Source: Gemmatimonadota bacterium (GTDB lineage: Bacteria > Latescibacterota > UBA2968 > GCA-2709665). From it: a DNA stretch of 64,000 bases. A model generated the notes under the pieces. The model was not told where the DNA came from and ran no database searches. It was given only the letters and a program-made list of their open reading frames with translations. The translations under genes were made by a program, and so were the position numbers. Shown here piece by piece: positions 9,897 through 18,153 of the stretch. How positions within the stretch are numbered: position 1 is the stretch's first letter; each line of letters starts with the position of its first letter. The stretch is from contig JAPPFJ010000008.1 in NCBI GenBank assembly GCA_028877215.1, forward strand, positions 1-64,000, given 5' to 3'.

Positions 9897-10208
9897 CCTT
9901 GATTCGTAAGTTCTCGTGGACGTAAATTCGAATATGTGCTAGTTAATAAAGGCGATTAGAAGGCAGATTACCAGGATACACCAAGTGACTGGACGTGTTT
10001 GTGACCTCTCCTCTCATCCCCTCGGAAGCAGGTAGACGGGAGACGGTAGACGGGAGAGATATCCTGCCTTGTGGAGTCTCTTCTCCTGCCGGAGGCAAGT
10101 AAGGAATAAAGTATCGGGCAAGGGTTTCATCTACCGTCTTCCCTCTACCCTCTACCCGCATTCAGGCTCATTGTGGCCAATTTGCCTGGTGTGTTTTTCG
10201 AATTGAGG
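9897..10208. repeat. Composite R1+R2 repeat inside the aap operon
   Basis: The whole aapM-aapP gap is repeat DNA. 9897-10012 is R1 in inverted orientation relative to 7845-7950. 10030-10160 is an R2 hairpin core bounded by GACGGTAGACGGGAGA and TCTACCGTCTTCC arms. 10150-10208 is inverted relative to 7506-7560 and reaches the aapM stop codon. No gene is seen here. Confidence 0.75.
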
Positions 10209-11327
10209 CTAATCGTCCTTGTGGCCGGTATCCAGCTTTCGTTCAAGGTAGAGCGAGTATCGCGACATGGCAAAACATGAGATGAAGAAACCCATCGCAA
10301 CGAATATGTACAGTTCGGTCGATAATCCCTGCCATTTTGAGTCGGCAAGCGCTGCGCGGCCGATTCCGAGAGGATCCAGAAGCCCCACGACGATGACCAG
10401 GGTTGTATCTTTATACAATCCAATAAAGGTATTCACGATACCAGGTATGGAAATTTTCAGCGCCTGCGGCAGAATGATCAACCGAATGCTCCTGGCGTAG
10501 TTCAGACCCAGTGCATCCGCTGCCTCGAACTGTCCCTGCGGAATCGCTGCCAGACCGCCTCGAACGACTTCGGCGAGATATGCAGCCGAAAACATGATCA
10601 CGATAATGATGACGCGAAGTAACAGATCAAAGTACGTACCTGGCGGCATGAAATAGTTCAAAAGCGTTGAGGCGACGAACAGCAACGTGATCAGCGGTAC
10701 GCCACGTATAAATTCGATGTACCAGATGCTGAGCGTCCTGACAACCGGCATTGACGAATAACGTCCCAGCGCCAGGGCAATTCCAAGTGGCAGCGAAACG
10801 GCAATTCCGGTCACCCCGATCAGTACCGTCAGAAGGAAACCGCCGAATTTGGATGACTCGACGTGTTCCAGTCCAAACCACCCGCCCCACAGCATACAGA
10901 ACGCGAAGACCGGATAGATCAATGTAAACCGGAGCCAATATTTCCGCCCTTTGACGCGGTCATACAACAGTGGAATCAGGGCGACGAAGAGCAACACAAA
11001 CGTCAGATTGACCCGCCAGCGCAAATGTGCCGGATAGAAACCGTACATGAACTGATCGAATCGTATCCGCACGACCGACCAACAGGCGCCCCCTGCGATT
11101 TCCCGGCATTCTCTTCGGTGTCCGACTTCTGCAAATACCGCGTCGAAGAACATCCAGTTGGCAACGGGCGGGATGATTTGGTACAGCAGGTAGACCGACA
11201 ACACGGTCAGTACGGTATCGGTCGGGCTCGAAAACAGATTCCCGCGAATCCAACCCACGACACCAACCTGGGACCTCGGTGGCGGCAGTTCTCGATGCAC
11301 ATCCTGCTCAGTTGAACTCGTGGCCAT
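10209..11327 (-). CDS. aapM: General L-amino acid ABC transporter, permease AapM
   Basis: Inner membrane permease of the amino acid importer, 372 residues. Several transmembrane helices lie in the N-terminal half. The C-terminal half has the PAAT permease core with an EAA-type loop (ALGLNYARSIRLIILPQALK). The RGVPLITLLF segment is typical of AapM. The start at 11327 lies 4 bases after the aapQ stop, with GGAG upstream. It pairs with AapQ as a heterodimer. Confidence 0.9.
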   Translation of the reverse strand: MATSSTEQDVHRELPPPRSQVGVVGWIRGNLFSSPTDTVLTVLSVYLLYQIIPPVANWMFFDAVFAEVGHRRECREIAGGACWSVVRIRFDQFMYGFYPAHLRWRVNLTFVLLFVALIPLLYDRVKGRKYWLRFTLIYPVFAFCMLWGGWFGLEHVESSKFGGFLLTVLIGVTGIAVSLPLGIALALGRYSSMPVVRTLSIWYIEFIRGVPLITLLFVASTLLNYFMPPGTYFDLLLRVIIIVIMFSAAYLAEVVRGGLAAIPQGQFEAADALGLNYARSIRLIILPQALKISIPGIVNTFIGLYKDTTLVIVVGLLDPLGIGRAALADSKWQGLSTELYIFVAMGFFISCFAMSRYSLYLERKLDTGHKDD

Positions 11328-11331
11328 CAGT

Positions 11332-12489
11332 TCATCGCTCCACCAGTGAGATTCTCTTGTTGTACCAGTTCATAAGCGCGGATATCGACAGTGAGATGGA
11401 AAGATAGATGGCCAGAACAATGGACATGCATTCCAATGCGCGGCCGGTCTGGTTGAGCGAAATGCCCCCAATCGTTGCCACGATATCCATATACCCCACG
11501 GCGATGGCAAGAGATGAATTCTTCGTTAAATTGAGATACTGGCTGATCAGGGGTGGGACGATGATCCGAAGCGCTTGCGGCAATATGATCAGCCGCATGG
11601 TGAAATTCGGTTTAATGCCCAATGCGTAAGCGGCTTCGGTCTGGCCGTGACTGACGGCCAGAATGCCCGCTCTGACAATTTCAGCGATGAAAGCCCCCGT
11701 ATAAACCCCGAGCGCAAGTGTCAATGCGAGAAACTCCGGACTCAGGACCAACCCGCCTTGAAAGTTGAACTTTTTAAACGCGGGAAGTTCGAATTCAACC
11801 GGGAACCCGAGAAGCCAGAACGCCAGCAGCGGAAGCGCAATGATCATCGTGACGTTCGTCCAGTACACCGGATACTGTTGTCCGGTCAGTTCCTGTTTGC
11901 GTTTCGCGAACCGGTAAAAGTAACAGGCGCCGCCAATCGCAACAATCATCGCCGCGATGACACCCCAGAATGCAGGTTCGAATATTGGTTTCGGCGAATA
12001 GACACCGCGATTGGTCAGAAAGAACACGTCGACAGCCGACAAGGCCTGCCTGGGGTGAGGCAGGTTGTGAACAACCACCCCATGACACAACAATATCCAC
12101 AGCAGAACGGGAACATTGCGGCTGAATTCAACGAATACATAAGAAATCCTGTTGACCAGGAAGTTTGAGGACAGGCGTGCGACACCCGCGGCAAATCCAA
12201 TCGTGGTCGCGAGTATGATTCCAAAAAACGCGACCAGAGCCGTATTGATCACGCCGACAATGGTCGCTCGAAGATGCGTGCTGCGCGAATCGTATTCGAT
12301 CAGATGTTGATTGATGTCGTAGTTGGATGGCGTGAAAAGAAATGTGTAATCGACGTCTCTGCCAATCCGTTCCAGATTGTTGAGCGCATTGCGAACGAAA
12401 AAGCCGAGCAGCGACAGTACGACGATGATCGCAACGATCTGAATGATCAGTTGCCGGGACTTCTTTTCGCGCCAGAGGTTTCCCAGCAT
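11332..12489 (-). CDS. aapQ: General L-amino acid ABC transporter, permease AapQ
   Basis: Inner membrane permease partner of AapM, 385 residues. An N-terminal helix (LIIQIVAIIVVLSLLGFFV) is followed by a large periplasmic part, then the conserved FVEFSRNVPVLLWI segment and an EAA loop (ALGIKPNFTMRLIILPQALR). The long insertion between the first helices is characteristic of AapQ/BztB. It lies directly downstream of aapJ (95-base gap) and 4 bases before aapM. Confidence 0.9.
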   Translation of the reverse strand: MLGNLWREKKSRQLIIQIVAIIVVLSLLGFFVRNALNNLERIGRDVDYTFLFTPSNYDINQHLIEYDSRSTHLRATIVGVINTALVAFFGIILATTIGFAAGVARLSSNFLVNRISYVFVEFSRNVPVLLWILLCHGVVVHNLPHPRQALSAVDVFFLTNRGVYSPKPIFEPAFWGVIAAMIVAIGGACYFYRFAKRKQELTGQQYPVYWTNVTMIIALPLLAFWLLGFPVEFELPAFKKFNFQGGLVLSPEFLALTLALGVYTGAFIAEIVRAGILAVSHGQTEAAYALGIKPNFTMRLIILPQALRIIVPPLISQYLNLTKNSSLAIAVGYMDIVATIGGISLNQTGRALECMSIVLAIYLSISLSISALMNWYNKRISLVER

Positions 12490-12584
12490 AGCTCACACTG
12501 AAATGCTGTCGATGGGTTGTTTCTGCGTAGAGCGCGAACTGTGATGGCGCGTGCAGATTGCGCGCGCCATCTCCATTAGTTAAT

Positions 12585-13610
12585 TTATCGGTATGGAGGA
12601 GCGTATAACAGGCCGCCATCGGTCCACAGCGCATTGACGCCTCTCTCAAGTCCGATGTCGGTGTTCACGCCGAGGTATCGTTCGAATACCTGGCCGTAGT
12701 TGCCAACCGAAGAAATGACGTTGACAACCCAGTCCGCACTCAACCCGAGCATTGCCCCGTACTCGCCTTCAGAGCCGAGCATTCTGCTGATTTCAGCGTC
12801 TTTGCTCACCTGACCGGCCATTTCTGCGACATTGTCTGAGGTGATCCCCTTTTCTTCGGCGATGATCAGAACGTTCAGTACCCAGCGAACCACGTCGCCC
12901 CATTCATCGTCGCCATGTCGAACGAGTGGCCCGAGGGGTTCTTTGGAGATGATTTCCGGGAGAACGACGTGGTCATCCGGATTGTCCAGTGCTGCGCGAG
13001 TTGCGGCAAGCCCCGAACGGTCCGTCGTATAGACGTCGCAACGTCCACCCAGGTAATTCTGACGGGCTTCTTCATTCGATTCAATTGGAACAGGCTCGTA
13101 TTTCATCTCGTTTCGGCGGAAATAGTCGGCAAGATTCAGTTCCGTCGTCGTACCGGTCTGAATACACACGGAAGCGCCGTCGAGTTCGGTTGCGCTGGAC
13201 ACGCCCAACGACGCGGGAACCATAAACCCCTGTCCGTCGTAGAAGCTCACGCCCAGAAAAGTCAGCTTCAGATCAACGTCCCGACTGTACGTCCACGTCG
13301 TGTTTCTGGAAAGTATGTCGATTTCACCGGCCTTGAGCGCCTCAAAGCGGGTCTTTCCGGTCAAGGTCGTGTATTTGACTTTTGATGCGTCGCCAAACAC
13401 CGCTGCTGCAACACCTTCACATAGTGCGACGTCAAATCCTCTCCAGTTACCCTGATCGTCGGTAAAGGCAAAGCCCGCCAACCCTGTATTGATGCCGCAT
13501 TGTAGGTGTCCTCGTGCCCGTACGTCGTCAAGCGTGCCTGCATGACTGAGCCCGGTTGTTGCAAATCCGGCCAGAGCAAGGATAAGCGAACGAATTCCGA
13601 TACGTTTCAT
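12585..13610 (-). CDS. aapJ: General L-amino acid-binding periplasmic protein AapJ
   Basis: Periplasmic solute-binding protein for the aapJQMP importer, with a signal peptide (about 1-24, ending SHAG). The SBP_bac_3 fold is evident from the N-terminal VRARGHLQCGINTGLAGFA, the GKTRFEALKAGEIDILSRNTT region and the C-terminal GNYGQVFERYLG segment. The 341-residue length matches AapJ/BztA. ATG 13610 is chosen because AGGAG lies 7 bases upstream. It leads the operon and diverges from the dimethylformamidase-like gene across 160 bases. Confidence 0.92.
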   Translation of the reverse strand: MKRIGIRSLILALAGFATTGLSHAGTLDDVRARGHLQCGINTGLAGFAFTDDQGNWRGFDVALCEGVAAAVFGDASKVKYTTLTGKTRFEALKAGEIDILSRNTTWTYSRDVDLKLTFLGVSFYDGQGFMVPASLGVSSATELDGASVCIQTGTTTELNLADYFRRNEMKYEPVPIESNEEARQNYLGGRCDVYTTDRSGLAATRAALDNPDDHVVLPEIISKEPLGPLVRHGDDEWGDVVRWVLNVLIIAEEKGITSDNVAEMAGQVSKDAEISRMLGSEGEYGAMLGLSADWVVNVISSVGNYGQVFERYLGVNTDIGLERGVNALWTDGGLLYAPPYR

Positions 13611-13770
13611 CGACAATCTCCTGTTTGGAGGTTAGTTGCTATAGACCCGCAGACCACTGAAGTGCAGCGGGTGTGTTCCGAATATTATACGAAGGCCGAT
13701 CATCTTTCCCAAGAGGTTGTTTCAGCAACCGTGCCGCCGCTCATGAAACTCGACGGAAGAGAGAGACGAA

Positions 13771-15135
13771 ATGAAACGCGAGCATATTTTCGCCCACTAC
13801 GAACAGGACGCGACGCGGTACTGGAAGCTGAGGGAGGGCGGGTACGCCAGTCCGATGAGCGTGTTCCAGGGTGACGAGATCACATTTCACATCTCGAATT
13901 CCAGATCCTACTATGACGTGTTCGTGTACCACGAAGGCGCCGGACGGCGTCTCGTCAAGGAGATCACCAACCTGCGAGGCGCGCTTCCGCCGATTCCCGA
14001 GTTCGGATACCGCGACGGATTCGACTGGCCCGCGACGGTGGGATTCCGGGTGCCTGCCGACTGGAAGAGCGGTGTCTATATCGCCAGTTTTCCCACCGCC
14101 CAGGGCGTCCGGGAGATCCTGTTCGTTGTTCGTCCGCGGGTTCCCGCCGCGCCGGTCCTTCTCACGATAGAGACCAATACCTATGCCGCGTACAACCCCG
14201 TGGGCGGAAAGAGCCTTTTTCACTACCTGTCGACCGATCGGACCCACAGCGACCTGGTGACGTTCGAGCGGCCGTTGCAGCCGGACATTATGGGCGGATT
14301 CTACGCCTGGGACCAGTTCATCACCTCGTGGCTGGACGCGGAGGGCTATCCGGTGGACTACTGTGTCAACACGGACCACGACCGGGAACCGGAGCTTCTC
14401 GACAGCTACGCCGCGCATCTGAGGATCGGCCATGGAGAGTATACCAGCCGCGCAGAGTGCGAACAGCTTCAGCGCTTCGTGGCCCGCGGCGGGAACCTGA
14501 TCGTACTGGCGGGAAACTCCTTCTCGCACCTCGTGGAGACACGGGACAACGGACGCCAGCTCTATTGCGCCAAGACCCGGTACAAGAAGCATCCGCTGGG
14601 CACCCCGGAGGACCCGCACACCTCCCTGCTGCGCGGTATCGACAACCTTCGCCAGCGTACCATAGGGGTTTCATATACGGCCGCCGTCCACGCGAAGACC
14701 AGAACGCCCGGCGTGTTCATTGCGCCTACAACCGAAGAATACGGGTTCTTCCGCGTGAGCCGGCCGGATCACTGGGCGTTCGAGGGAACCGGGTTGGAGG
14801 AAGGGGACGAGTTCGGGCGCGAGGACTCGATCGTGGGCGTGGAATGCGACGGCGGCGACGTCGCATTCAGAGACGGCAAGCCGTATTTCACGGGCAGCGA
14901 CGGGATCAGCACGCACTACCGGATCATCGCGATCGGGGACGCCGAAGACCACGGATTCAACGCGGACCTAGGCATACACTACGACCGGTTCTACGCTACC
15001 ATTGCCGTGAACGAGACGGAGTTCAAGGGGACGGTCTTTACCGCGGCAACCATGGAATGGTCGCACGGACTGTACAGGAATGACGGCCCGGTGGCGCAAA
15101 TCACCCGCAACGTCATGGACCGTCTGGGGGGATAA
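13771..15135 (+). CDS. N,N-dimethylformamidase beta subunit-like protein
   Basis: A 454-residue soluble protein related to the large subunit of N,N-dimethylformamidase. Visible features are an N-terminal beta-rich part (FQGDEITFHISNSRSYYDVFVY), a middle segment with a conserved ETNTYAAYNPVGGKSLF region and a C-terminal flavodoxin-like/glutaminase-like part (YCVNTDHDREPELLD; ARGGNLIVLAGNSF). The family's known iron enzyme hydrolyses DMF, but the substrate here is unknown and no small alpha subunit gene is adjacent. It starts at ATG 13771 with GGAAGAGAGAG upstream and diverges from aapJ, so it may act on nitrogen compounds taken up by that system (inference). Confidence 0.75.
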   Translation: MKREHIFAHYEQDATRYWKLREGGYASPMSVFQGDEITFHISNSRSYYDVFVYHEGAGRRLVKEITNLRGALPPIPEFGYRDGFDWPATVGFRVPADWKSGVYIASFPTAQGVREILFVVRPRVPAAPVLLTIETNTYAAYNPVGGKSLFHYLSTDRTHSDLVTFERPLQPDIMGGFYAWDQFITSWLDAEGYPVDYCVNTDHDREPELLDSYAAHLRIGHGEYTSRAECEQLQRFVARGGNLIVLAGNSFSHLVETRDNGRQLYCAKTRYKKHPLGTPEDPHTSLLRGIDNLRQRTIGVSYTAAVHAKTRTPGVFIAPTTEEYGFFRVSRPDHWAFEGTGLEEGDEFGREDSIVGVECDGGDVAFRDGKPYFTGSDGISTHYRIIAIGDAEDHGFNADLGIHYDRFYATIAVNETEFKGTVFTAATMEWSHGLYRNDGPVAQITRNVMDRLGG

Positions 15136-15191
15136 ATGAGATCGGCAAGGCGGGGTAGACTAAGGAACTCTGTTTGCTAAGGGACTGGTTG

Positions 15192-15407
15192 TTAGGAATA
15201 ATGCCTGTGAACTGTCTTCGGTAACCCGTGTTCCCTGCGAGGATTCATACATTCTTCCTTCTCGCAGAGCTGACCGGTTCGGCCCGGCTTGTAAGTTCCA
15301 TCTCGACACCTGTGGAACACACACGCGTCCTTATCGTCGTAACTGCAATCAATACAGATGACCCGAAGCAAATATCGACAGCACCACCACTTGAATAGAG
15401 TGTTCAT
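15192..15407 (-). CDS. Small cysteine-rich protein of unknown function
   Basis: A 71-residue protein starting at ATG 15407, supported by an almost ideal Shine-Dalgarno (AAAGGAGGTATCAG). It has eight cysteines (positions 9, 10, 18, 21, 29, 34, 48, 53), including a CIDC pair, and many basic residues. The first ~20 residues are partly hydrophobic (LFKWWCCRYLLRVICI), which could be a membrane anchor. I do not recognise a family. Metal binding or disulfides are possible. It lies in the AT-richer island with no obvious partner. Confidence 0.5.
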   Translation of the reverse strand: MNTLFKWWCCRYLLRVICIDCSYDDKDACVFHRCRDGTYKPGRTGQLCEKEECMNPRREHGLPKTVHRHYS

Positions 15408-15605
15408 CTGATACCTCCTTTGGTTTGTCCAGTACATTAAGTCAGTTGATAAAGGTTGTCAATGACTATCCCGGATCTCCCTCCACATTCGTCCTCACCA
15501 CAACCGTTTCCCGCTATAGACTACGTGGAGCACCCGAAAGTCCGGCTTTTTTTGATTGACCGGGCACCCTGAGCCGCTCCCTGAGCACAGACAATGCGAG
15601 CATGC

Positions 15606-15815
15606 TCAGCGTCCCCGTTTGGGCGAGTTACTCTTTGTCTGGTCGCCCTGGTCTCTTCTTTTTCTATCCGTCTGGAAGTCGTCTGCGGACAGTTGTGCGT
15701 CGCGTTTTTCGACGACCTCCTCTTTCTCTTTGTCGCCGTCCAAAATCGGCTCTTCGTCGTCCTCCTCGGGTTGCACGACTTCCTGGATCATTTCGAGTGC
15801 GACTTTGTATTGCAT
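15606..15815 (-). CDS. Small charged protein, copy 1 of duplicated module
   Basis: A 69-residue protein beginning MQYKVALEMIQEVVQ, followed by an acidic stretch (EEDDEEPILDGDKEKEE) and a basic tail. GGAGGCAGGTT precedes ATG 15815. A paralogue sits at 17339-17515. The first 15 residues and their codons are identical in both copies, while the acidic middle has diverged, which suggests selection on the N-terminus. Family unknown. The last ~12 codons lie beyond the duplicated segment. Confidence 0.5.
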   Translation of the reverse strand: MQYKVALEMIQEVVQPEEDDEEPILDGDKEKEEVVEKRDAQLSADDFQTDRKRRDQGDQTKSNSPKRGR

Positions 15816-15864
15816 AACCTGCCTCCACAAAGAAGAAATGAAACTCGTCTATTGTCAACTATAA

Positions 15865-16017
15865 TTATGTCTTCTGATCGTTCTCGTTTTTGCGGCGATA
15901 GAGGAAGAGGATTTCGGCCAGAAGCGAAATGTCTCTGCCGACGGTCCTGCCATCAAGCCCGAGCATCAGAGTACGAAGTTTGGGTACGCCACGCTTTCCT
16001 GTCGGCTGCACATCCGT
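15865..16017 (-). pseudogene. Fragment of small zinc-ribbon-like protein, copy 1
   Basis: On the minus strand an open stretch ending at a TAA (15865-15867) reads GKRGVPKLRTLMLGLDGR... and ends RRKNENDQKT. The second module copy (about 17570-17700) encodes GKCGSPNLRALMLGPDGT... with VCKCREN, so the ancestor probably carried a Cys-based zinc ribbon. In this copy the cysteines are lost and no convincing start is visible. It precedes the small charged gene at 15815 in the same direction. Confidence 0.35.
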
Positions 16018-16055
16018 CCTTACTTCACTGGCCGTGTCGTTGTGTCAGAACTCAG

Positions 16056-16330
16056 TTGCTCATCATCGATGTCTTCGGCCTGAAGCCCATGTCGCCACCA
16101 CACGACGGGTACTTCCACGACTTCATCTCTGAACGCTACGAACGCGCCGCCACCATCGCCACCTCAAACCTCGACTTCTCCGAGATGGGCGAGGCCTATC
16201 CCGATCAACTCCTGGGCCGCCACCCTCGACCGCCTTAGGCACGGCGCCTATCGCATCATCCTTGACGGCAATAGCTATCGCTGCCCAAAACCCTTACGAC
16301 AGGCGCCAGAAAAACACCTTGGAAAGGAGG
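16056..16330 (+). pseudogene. istB: IS21-family istB C-terminal remnant, copy 1
   Basis: Translation from 16056 gives LLIIDVFGLKPM...ERYERAATIATSNLDFSE..., the Walker B and sensor regions of IstB, the ATPase helper of IS21 transposases. A one-base deletion near 16222 shifts the frame; the continuation LDRLRHGAYRIILDGNSYRCPK lies in the next frame. The N-terminal ATPase half (Walker A) and any istA gene are absent, so this is a dead transposon fragment. Confidence 0.8.
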
Positions 16331-16385
16331 TAGAAAAACACTAGCTGCATACCCCGACCGAAACCTAAAAGTCGCCCGTTCAGAG

Positions 16386-16437
16386 TGGCTCCACTGTGCC
16401 GATCATGGGTGGCGCCATTGCACCGATCATTGACATA
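16386..16437 (+). mobile_element. IS21-type right-end remnant, copy 1
   Basis: After the istB remnant comes GTGGCTCCACTGTGCCGATC, then ATGGGTGGCGCCATTGCACC and GATCATTGACAT. The repeated GTGGC/GGCGCC and CCGATCAT units resemble the multiple terminal sub-repeats at IS21 ends. A related end follows the second istB remnant (18029-18092), and a third, with no istB next to it, lies at 22085-22157. Confidence 0.6.
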
Positions 16438-16444
16438 ACATCAA

Positions 16445-16470
16445 GCCCAGGACTCGTTTGCGTCCTGGGC
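16445..16470. terminator. Stem-loop GCCCAGGAC/GTCCTGGGC
   Basis: A perfect 9-bp stem with an 8-base loop, followed by GTTATT. It lies 34 bases downstream of the stop of the minus-strand HEAT-like gene and could terminate it or mark the element's flank. Confidence 0.4.
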
Positions 16471-16503
16471 GTTATTGGAGCAGTAATTCCAACGGCCCAC
16501 AGA

Positions 16504-17250
16504 TCAGTTGGTCAATAAGTGATTTAAAGATTCTCGCGCCAACTGTACACTGTGTGCGTCGAAGCCACGCGCCATTGGGCGACCCATGTTAATCACGCCT
16601 TCCAGAAAAGCGGTCGTTTCAGGGTGTGGAAAATAACGTAATGCCCGCATAGCGTGGTTCTTGTACCGTTTGCCCCTAGTGGCGCTCATCAACAGCTTTC
16701 GCACTTGCGCTTGCTTTGCTGGATCATTTCTAAGAAACCCATTCTCGTCTTCCATCATGTATCGGAGAGTCACAATAGCGTAACTCTTATCATTCTTTAA
16801 TGCTTCAATGACCGGCTCAAACGCTGGCTCTCCAATATTCGCTAATCCCCGTGTAGCGATCCCTCCGAAATAATCGATTTGAAATGGAATAAATCGCGGG
16901 TCGTTTTGCCAGGAAATCAACTCGTACAATTGGGCGTTAATTTCCCCGCAATCACCCTCAGCAATTTCAGGAATGATGACAGGTTCGCCAGCTTGCACTG
17001 CTTTTATCTTCTTGTCGTACCTGTGGGCCATTTTTAACAAGATTTGTTTATACGGCTCCGGCCAGGGCTTTCTCTCTAAACGATACATCTCTAGCACCAG
17101 CACATACATGTTGTGTAGAGACATATTCTGGCTTATTCTCTGCCAACGTTCCAAACGGTCCGGATTACGCCAGGCCCGCATATTAACTTCCTCTTCAGCC
17201 CAACCGGGAGAAGTGAAACTTAATAAGAGCGCGATATAAAGCAACTTCAT
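16504..17250 (-). CDS. Exported protein with HEAT-like helical repeats
   Basis: A protein of about 248 residues from ATG 17250, where a clear signal peptide begins (MKLLYIALLLSFTSPGWAEE). An open frame extends 39 codons upstream but is unlike a signal sequence and lacks a ribosome site. The mature part is helical, with segments like GLANIGEPAFEPVIEALKND and AMRALRYFPHPETTAFLEGV that resemble HEAT/PBS-lyase repeats. Function unknown, probably a periplasmic scaffold. It is flanked on both sides by copies of the istB-containing module, so it may have travelled with them. Confidence 0.6.
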   Translation of the reverse strand: MKLLYIALLLSFTSPGWAEEEVNMRAWRNPDRLERWQRISQNMSLHNMYVLVLEMYRLERKPWPEPYKQILLKMAHRYDKKIKAVQAGEPVIIPEIAEGDCGEINAQLYELISWQNDPRFIPFQIDYFGGIATRGLANIGEPAFEPVIEALKNDKSYAIVTLRYMMEDENGFLRNDPAKQAQVRKLLMSATRGKRYKNHAMRALRYFPHPETTAFLEGVINMGRPMARGFDAHSVQLARESLNHLLTN

Positions 17251-17338
17251 TGTAAATCTCGTTATAAATGATAACGCCAATCCGCCACGTGTTCCGCAGT
17301 ATATGGGGTTCCATACCCATAGTTGGCCGCCGATTTGT

Positions 17339-17515
17339 TTAGGCGCCCTGGTCTCTTCTTTTTCCATCCCTCAGAAAGTCGTCTACGGAAAATTGTGCAT
17401 CGCGTTTCTTGACGACCGCCTCCTTCTCTTTGTCGCTATCCACAGTCGTCTGTTCGTCGTCGTCCTTACGTTGCACGACTTCCTGGATCATTTCGAGTGC
17501 GACTTTGTATTGCAT
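17339..17515 (-). CDS. Small charged protein, copy 2 of duplicated module
   Basis: A 58-residue paralogue of 15606-15815, starting at ATG 17515 behind GGAGGCAGGTT. It shares MQYKVALEMIQEVVQ exactly, then diverges (RKDDDEQTTVDSDKEKEA) and ends DQGA. The shorter tail results from the boundary of the duplicated segment near 17344. Function unknown. Confidence 0.45.
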   Translation of the reverse strand: MQYKVALEMIQEVVQRKDDDEQTTVDSDKEKEAVVKKRDAQFSVDDFLRDGKRRDQGA

Positions 17516-17569
17516 AACCTGCCTCCAAAATAGAGAAACAAAACTCGCCATTTGTCAACCAAAACGATA

Positions 17570-17700
17570 CCTCCCTGACGTTCACGTTTTCGCGGCATTT
17601 GCACACAGGAAATCCAACCACGAGCGAGATGCCGTTGACGCAGGGCGTACCATCAGGTCCGAGCATCAGGGCACGAAGATTGGGTGATCCACACTTACCT
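17570..17700 (-). pseudogene. Fragment of small zinc-ribbon-like protein, copy 2
   Basis: Minus-strand reading gives GKCGSPNLRALMLGPDGTPC... followed by ISLVVGFPVCKCRENVNV, with four cysteines in zinc-ribbon-like spacing. The frame runs on through the start of the small charged gene without its own stop, and upstream it is antisense to the istB remnant. It is therefore probably a decayed gene rather than a working one. Confidence 0.35.
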
Positions 17701-18092
17701 GCCTGCGGCTCATCATCGATGACTTCGGCCTCTAACCCATGACGCCACCATAAGATGAGGACTTCCACGACCTCATTTCTGAACGCTATGAACGCGCCGC
17801 AACCATCGTCTCCCAAACCTCGACTTTTCCGAATGGGCGACAGCCTTCCCCAATCGACTCATGGGCGCCGCAACTCTCGACCGACTGCGACACGCTGCCT
17901 ACCGCATCATCCTCGACATCGATAGGTATCGCTGCCCAAAACCCCCACCACAATCACAAGAAAAATATCTTGGAGAGGATGCTGCAAAAACACTGACTAC
18001 ATGCGCCGTCAGAAACCCCCAAATAGACACTTCCAGGTGGCTCCATTATTCCGATCATGGGTGGCCTGATTAGGGCGATCCGTGACATTTAA
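17700..18092 (+). pseudogene. istB: IS21-family istB C-terminal remnant with right end, copy 2
   Basis: Reads LIIDDFGL, then a stop, then further istB-like pieces: ERYERAATIVS, a shifted LDFSEWATAFPNRLMGAATLDR, and LRHAAYRIILD...YRCPK. Several stops and frameshifts make it clearly dead, and it is more decayed than copy 1. GTGGCTCCATTATTCCGATC at 18031 onward matches the IS21-type end at 16386. Copies 1 and 2 have the same orientation and the same neighbouring small gene. Confidence 0.75.
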
Positions 18093-18097
18093 GTAAA

Positions 18098-18125
18098 GCG
18101 ACCACCTTCTCCCAAAAGTGGTCGC
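18098..18125 (-). terminator. Terminator of the secreted-protein operon
   Basis: The stem GCGACCAC...GTGGTCGC (extended by a mismatched AAG/CTT) is followed on the minus strand by TTTACTT. It lies 29 bases downstream of the FG-GAP gene stop. Confidence 0.5.
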
Positions 18126-18153
18126 CTTAAAAATAAACTGGATAAGCCCTGCT

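Noticed and set aside
7506-10208. Composite transposon bounded by the inverted repeat arms
   Set aside because: The block contains only core genes (skp, fabZ, aapP) and no transposase, so the arms are better seen as dispersed repeats.
15606-18092. Toxin-antitoxin system formed by the small charged genes
   Set aside because: No second small gene with toxin features is paired with them; the neighbouring frame is a decayed zinc-ribbon-like fragment.
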